Translations under genes and position numbers: made by a program
The notes under the pieces: generated by a model
Database searches by the model: none
Told to the model about the DNA's origin: nothing
Seen by the model: the letters and a program-made list of their open reading frames with translations, nothing else
In this document: piece by piece, positions 59,281 through 64,000 of the stretch
Numbering within the stretch: the stretch's first letter is position 1
Layout of the letters: the number at the start of each line of letters is the position of its first letter
Assembly: GCF_018446385.1 (NCBI RefSeq)
Contig: NC_056000.1
Span: 49,880,722 to 49,944,721 of the forward strand
Origin: Zingiber officinale
Lineage: Eukaryota > Streptophyta > Magnoliopsida > Zingiberales > Zingiberaceae
Direction: 5' to 3'
DNA length: 64,000 nucleotides

Positions 59281-61029
59281 TGTTAGGACCTTCGGATGGC
59301 TAGAGAGGGGGGGTGTGAATAGCCGACCCCAAATTTTCGTTTCTTCCTACAATTTAGGTTAGCGCAGCAGAAATAAACGTAGAAACGAAAATGGAAAAGG
59401 GCAAACCTCAAACGCAACGATATAACGAGGTTCGGAGATGATACTCCTACTCCTCGGCGTGTCCGTAAGGTGGACGAATCCTATCAATCCGTCGGTGGAT
59501 GAGACCCCGGAAAACCGGCTAATAAGAACTCCTTCTGGGTGGAGAAACCTCGCCACAATCTCTTTTGCAACAGCAATAAAGGAGTACAAGAAATAAAGCA
59601 AGAAACAATGGATAATATGAATGTAAATACACTCTACCAAGTTTGCTTGCCTTCTTCTCGTCGACTGGAGTCTGTTGATGAAGCAGCAACTTCACGGATG
59701 ATGCCAACAGCAGCTGATCAACCAGTCGAGGGAAGCTCACACGAAGCTTCAGCAAAGAGGAGCTCAGCAAAGCTCAAATCGCAGTAAGGAGGAAGAGCAA
59801 GAACTGTTCCTGTAGAGGCCCTCGACCTCGATATATATCATGCCACTTGTGAAGAAGACAAAGAACAACGAAATCTGGCGTTGTGTGCATGGCGGCTGAG
59901 CTGAACCGATCAGCTCCACCACGATCGATGCAGGGCTCATCGATCGATGCGTGGACCGATCCCTAAGCTAATCGGTCCCCGGCCGGTTAGCCATCTCTGA
60001 GTTGGCTTTAAAGCCCGATCGGTCGTGGACCGATCGGGACGATGCCTGATCGTTCTAATCGATACATGGACTAATCGGATAACCTACGGTGAACCCTTTG
60101 TTTGGTTCTTGATCGGTCACCGAACCGATCGATCGAGTATCCTTTGGATCGGTAACGGACCGATCCAATGCCTTAAACTTCGACCCTAAATCCTAAAGCA
60201 TTCCGGTCTAGAGAACGAGCTCCGAGCCCTCTCGACCTAGTAGGGAGAACGAGCCACCGAGCCCTCTCCGACTTCCATATCCGGTCCGGAGAATGAGCTA
60301 CAGCCATCTCGACCTAGTCCGGAGAACGAGCTACCGAGCCCTCTCCGACTTCACGTGCCAAGGAGCCGTACTCGGTCTAGTCTGGAGAACGAGCTACCGA
60401 GCCCTCTCTGACCTAGTCCGGAGAACGAGCTACCGAGCCCTCTCCTACTTCATCCGGTCCAGAGAACGAGCTACCGAGCCCTCTCTGACCTAGTCCGGAG
60501 AACGAGCTACTGAGCCCTCTCCGACTTCATCCGGTCCGGAGAATGAGCTACCGAGCCCTCTCTAACTCTGTCTGGTCCATAGAACGAGCTCCCGAGCCCT
60601 CTCTGACCTAGTCCGGAGAACGAGCTGCCGAGCCCTCTCCGACTTCGTCTGGTCCAGAGAACGAGCTGCCGAGCCCTCTCCGACTTCCCATGCCAAGCTT
60701 CCATACTTGGACTTCTCCCATGCCAAGCTCCCTGCTTGGACTTTTCCGTGCCAAGTCTCCATACTTGGACTTTTCCCGTGCCAAGCTCCCTGCTTGGACT
60801 TTTCCGTGCCAAGTCTCCATACTTGGACTTTTCCGAATCAAGTCAACTCAAGTCGGGTCAACCAGGTCAACCTTGACTGAAGGTTGCACCCACAATCTCC
60901 CAAGTTTGTATTCTTGTCAAACATCAAGATACAACTTTTCTATTCTCGTCAAACATCAAAATACAACTAGAGTCAGGTCAACTCGAGTCGGGTCAACCAG
61001 GTCAACCTTGACCTAAGGTTGCACCAACA
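59281..61029 (-). repeat. 5' LTR of the nested element, 1749 bp
   Basis: Partner of 54164-56030. The first 600 bp differ only by scattered, mostly C/T changes. 59870-60340 has many one- to ten-base deletions relative to its partner, after which similarity recovers. The minisatellite has about 12 units here against about 16. Confidence 0.92.
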
Positions 61030-61426
61030 GTTTTGATGTGATCAACCAAGTTAGTTAGGTCCTGCTGTGTTTGATCCCTATGTCTGAGTGTGCAGGAGCT
61101 TAGGAACACAGGAAGTCGAGCGGAAGACGCAGCTAGCGAGAAGGACGGCACGGGAAGGGAGCCGACGGGCTCGGTGCGTCCGAAGGACGAGAGAGCTGCG
61201 GAAGAGTACTCCGGTGGGTGTGAAGAGCGTGCGCGGCATTCGAGGGACGTTAAGCCGAGACGGAAGGCTGCTCGAGGAAGGCCGAAAATTGGGTTCGGGT
61301 GAGCCCTATTTCGGTTGGCCGAAATCACCCAAACAAATGGAGCTTCGGAAGATAAAGTGAAGAAGAAAATGAGTCAAAAGAGGCAGGAAGTTACTGTAGC
61401 AGAAATTATTGTAGCAGGAACCTTGA

Positions 61427-61550
61427 AGGCGCCTTGAATGGATTGTTTAAGGCGCCTTGAGCAGGCCAGTTTGACCGTTTGCGCTGCGGATAAAGTTTTA
61501 TTCACAGATCGAGTTGGAGGCGCCTTGAACCCTGTTGGAGGCGCCTTGGA
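61427..61550. repeat. GGCGCC palindrome cluster in the 5' LTR
   Basis: aaggcgcctt at about 61428 and 61450, and ggaggcgcctt at about 61516 and 61537. The 3' LTR copy has extra units at 63861-63912. Confidence 0.9.
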
Positions 61551-61575
61551 CTCTCGGGATAAGATTTCCAGGGCC

Positions 61576-61583
61576 TATATAAA
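61576..61583 (+). promoter_or_regulatory. TATA box of the outer element
   Basis: cctatataaaggcccctgg in the LTR, downstream of the palindrome cluster; a standard plant LTR promoter layout. Confidence 0.75.
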
Positions 61584-61894
61584 GGCCCCTGGAACTAGGA
61601 ATTCAATAACAACTCAAGCATTCAATCTGTAGTGTTTCCTAGCAATAGTTCTGAGCTTTTGAAAGTGTAAAAGACTTCTCCGCCTTCAGCAAAGGAGAGT
61701 TTCTTTTAGTGCGCTTCTACTGCCCTGGATTAACAACCTCCTTGGTTGTAACCAGATTAATTCCTGAGTCTCTTTTTATTGATTTATTATTTTGTTAACT
61801 ATTGCACTAACTGAGTTGAAAGTACGAGGAGGGTATAGTTACTTTTTGTTTACAGCAATTCACCCCCCTCTTGCCGGCCTCCGCTGCACCAACA

Positions 61895-61908
61895 AGTGGT
61901 ATCAGAGC
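61895..61908 (+). promoter_or_regulatory. Primer-binding site of the outer element
   Basis: agtggtatcagagc directly after the LTR end; initiator-Met tRNA type. Confidence 0.9.
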
Positions 61909-61959
61909 TGGAACGCCTCAGAAGGACTAACCGCCGACTGAAGCACGAAGATCTAGACG

Positions 61960-62452
61960 ATGGCTGGAGCCAGTGACTACCCACCTGCATTCGAGGGGAA
62001 GTTTGCTTCATGGAAGCAAAAAATGGAGGTATACCTTAAGTCTGATTTTGGTATTTATTTAATAATGAAATCTGGTTATGAAGCACCAAAGAAAGTAAAC
62101 GGAGAAGTGCTCGAGAAATACCTCTGGAATGCGACGTGATGAGTCGATGGCAAATGCGCGGGCTGAATTTCATCTTCTAACCACAATACCAAATGAAGAT
62201 CTCGACAAAGTCGGAGAGTACAATAGCGCAAAAGAACTTTGGGAAAAGTTCTTAAAGATCTATGAAGAGTCCGAATCCAAGGTAAATGCCGCAACATCCC
62301 CAACAACCGAATTCCATCCTGAAGCCACAGAAAGCTCATCCCAGATGAGCATCGATGAAGGGGAAGAGACTTCGGAAGAAAGCAACTCGACAGGGGGAGA
62401 ATCAACAACTGACAAGGTAAGTCAGGTATGGTCTCACCTTCTGAACAATTAA
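61960..62452 (+). pseudogene. Short, frameshifted gag of the outer element
   Basis: Starts MAGASDYPPAFEGKFASW then KQKMEVYLKSDFG, the N-terminal part of Copia gag, and hits TGA at 62137. The protein continues in another frame (about 62129-62452) with NARAEFHLLTTIPNEDLDKV and SAKELWEKFLKIYEE, so one frameshift lies near 62130. No zinc knuckle follows; the reading after 62452 is low-complexity. Gag is therefore truncated as well as shifted. Confidence 0.8.
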
Positions 62453-63420
62453 TTACATTAATCGAGAAGGTACCTGAAAATTTTTGCGAATTAAAAATTA
62501 AATCTTCGAAAGAATTTTCTGGATTAGAAAAAATTTTGTCGAACGAATCTTTCCAATTAAAAACACCGTCGAAATATTTTTTACCAACTATTTTGTTGAA
62601 AAAATTTCTGAAACTAAAAACATTGCCAAAAGATTCTTGTGAGTTACAAAATAATTTGTCGAACGAATTATCAAAAGATCTTTTATCAATTATTTTTTCA
62701 AAATAATTTTTCGCATACTTAATATTGTTTTCCTTAAATCTAAAAAATTATGATAAACTAAAGTGGAAATTTAGATATCATAATAAGGTTAGAGAAATGG
62801 CAATAACTTGAGAATGAATTTTGTTTTAATAATAAAAAAAAATTATTATTTTCGCCTAAGTTAAAAGCCTTTTCTATAATTCTAAAAAGTAATTTAACTT
62901 AGAATTTTTTTAAATATTCTTCTGAAAAATTCAAAAATTCATTTTACTAAAATTTTTTAACTTGAAATTTTTTTTGGTGGAAACTTTTTGACCTGCAAAA
63001 TTTTACCTAGAAAATTTTTCAAAATTTCATTCTTACTTGGAATATTTTTTGAACCATTTATTTTACCTAACATATTGTTGGATAATTCTCTCTATTTTTA
63101 TTAACCCCGTTTTTGCTGTGATCAAAGGGGGAGAGAAAAGTACAAGTTTAGGGGGAGTTAGAAAAATTTAAAATTTAAATTTCTTTTTCTATTTTTTGTT
63201 GCAATTTTACTAATTGCAAAAATTATACTTAACTTATCTAGAAAAATACAAGTTTAGGGGGAGTTAGAAAAAATTTAAAATTTAAATTTCTTTTTCTATT
63301 TTTTGTTGCAATTTTACTAATTGCAAAAATTATACTTAACTTGTTAGTTTACTAATTTTTCTTTAAAATTACTTTTTATGTCTATTTTAACCCTAACTTG
63401 AACTTGAGTTGATGCACATC
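62453..63420. other. Non-coding interior of the outer element
   Basis: AT-rich sequence without pol remnants. A 106-bp direct tandem repeat lies at 63141-63344. 'gatcaaagggggagag' near 63120 resembles the purine-rich text often found before the 3' LTR in plant Copia elements. Confidence 0.7.
63141..63344. repeat. 106-bp tandem duplication
   Basis: tacaagtttagggggagtta starts at 63141 and 63247. The copies are almost identical through 'gcaattttactaattgcaaa'. Confidence 0.93.
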
Positions 63421-63434
63421 AAAAAGAGGGAGAT
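63421..63434 (+). promoter_or_regulatory. Polypurine tract of the outer element
   Basis: aaaaagagggagat directly before the 3' LTR start tgttggacc. Confidence 0.8.
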
Positions 63435-64000
63435 TGTTGGACCCCGTGGTAGTTTTGATGTGATCAACCAAGTTAGTTAGGTCCTGCTGTGTTTGATCCC
63501 TGTGTCTGAGTGTGCAGGAGCTTAGGAACACAGGAAGTCGAGCGGAAGATGCAGCTAGCGAGAAGGATGGCACGGGAAGAGAGCCGACGGGCTCGGTGCG
63601 TCCGAAGGACAAGAGAGCTGCGGAAGAGTACTCCGGTGGGCGTGAAGAGCGTGCACGACGTTCGAGGGACGTTAAGCCGGGACGGAAGGCTGCTCGAGGA
63701 AGGCCGGAAATTGGGTTCGGGTGAGCCCTATTTCGGTTGGCCGAAATCACCCAAACAAACAGAGCTTCGGAAGACAAAGTGAAGAAGAAAGGGAGTCAAA
63801 AGAGGCCGAAAGTTACTGTAGCAGAAATTACTGTAGCAGAAATTACTGTGGCAGGAACCTTGAAGGCGCCTTAAACACATTGAAGGCGCCTTAAACACAT
63901 TAAAGGCGCCTTGAATGGATTGTTTAAGGCTCCTTGAGCAGGCTAGTTTGACCGTTTGCGCTGCGGATAAAGTTTTATTCGCATATCGAGTTGGAGGCGC
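63435..64000 (+). repeat. 3' LTR of the outer element, cut by the window edge
   Basis: Starts tgttggaccccgtggtag and follows the 5' LTR closely. It has two extra 'gaaggcgccttaaacacatt' units (63861-63905) and an extra 'gcagaaattactgta' unit. The window ends before its TATA box. Confidence 0.92.

Larger units (their letters stand above)
54164..61029 (-). mobile_element. Non-autonomous LTR retrotransposon with intact gag, nested, 6866 bp
   Basis: tgttaggacc...gcaccaaca flanked by perfect gtttt repeats (54159-54163 and 61030-61034). On the minus strand: 5' LTR 61029-59281, primer-binding site AGTGGTATCAGAGC (59280-59267), gag 59218-57743, a 1.7-kb non-coding interior, polypurine tract (56045-56031), 3' LTR 56030-54164. 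Pol is wholly absent, so it must use enzymes supplied in trans. The intact gag and matching LTR starts suggest fairly recent mobility. Confidence 0.93.
61035..61894 (+). repeat. 5' LTR (main part) of the outer Copia-like element
   Basis: Continues the 22 bp at 54142-54163. Contains four aaggcgcctt / ggaggcgcct palindromes (61427-61546), the TATA box tatataaag (61576) about 30 bp downstream, and the end gctgcaccaaca. Confidence 0.9.
54142..64000 (+). mobile_element. Non-autonomous Copia-like element, interrupted in its 5' LTR, 3' end outside window
   Basis: The 5' LTR is split: tgttggaccccgtggtag plus tttt at 54142-54163, then gatgtgatcaacc from 61035 to 61894. The 3' LTR starts identically at 63435. 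Between them are a primer-binding site (61895), a broken short gag (61960-62452), a non-coding interior of about 1 kb and a purine tract (63421-63434). No protease, integrase or RT. Internal length is only 1.54 kb. The two LTRs are close to identical over the shared part, so the insertion is young; the nested element is younger still. Confidence 0.88.

Overview
The window is nuclear DNA of a flowering plant, most likely a monocot. Three intron-containing plant genes lie in a matrix of nested LTR retrotransposons. A GC-rich SHI-related (SRS) gene and the style of the large Copia-like LTRs would fit a Zingiberales genome such as ginger, but that species guess is inference only.

Genes. (1) An SRS/SHI/STYLISH-type transcription factor, + strand, 16224-17263, two exons, 302 aa. 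(2) An LRK10L-type receptor-like kinase with a GUB_WAK_bind ectodomain, + strand, 36244-38440, three exons, 620 aa. (3) A subtilisin-like serine protease (SBT3-like), - strand, 39660-47773, eleven exons, 768 aa. All three models keep frame across every junction, and the catalytic or zinc-binding residues are present. Genes 2 and 3 are convergent, tail to tail, about 1.2 kb apart. Both are secretory-pathway or plasma-membrane proteins, but nothing in the sequence shows that they work together.

Layout. 1-15.2 kb: LTR debris, a TRIM-like element, a decayed Ty3/gypsy chromovirus (2.3-9.5 kb) carrying a TRIM that itself carries a solo LTR, the 3' part of a large LTR element (9.8-12.5 kb), and an LTR with a 1-kb internal tandem duplication (13.0-15.2 kb). 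15.2-22.3 kb: SRS gene, flanks and small repeats. 22.4-30.0 kb: a decayed Tat-type Ty3/gypsy element broken by two solo LTRs, a tandem duplication and an unclassified 1.5-kb insertion. 30.0-35.0 kb: a truncated Copia-like element with another solo LTR inside its LTR, then a gypsy integrase tail. 35-48 kb: kinase and protease genes, the latter with an Au-type SINE and a MITE in one intron. 48-54 kb: AT-rich intergenic DNA with a foldback element and a MITE. 54-64 kb: a non-autonomous LTR element with an intact gag (54164-61029, 5-bp target duplication) nested in the 5' LTR of a second non-autonomous element that runs off the window.

The most unusual pattern is in the LTRs. Most of the large LTRs carry a cluster of short palindromes, usually immediately upstream of the TATA-like box, and the palindrome core differs by family (GGCGCC, GGTCGACC, AATCGATT, GATCGGTC/GACCGATC). 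In two related elements the same core also occurs at an equivalent internal position, so the LTR and internal arrays appear to have changed core together. In another element the array differs in copy number between its two LTRs.
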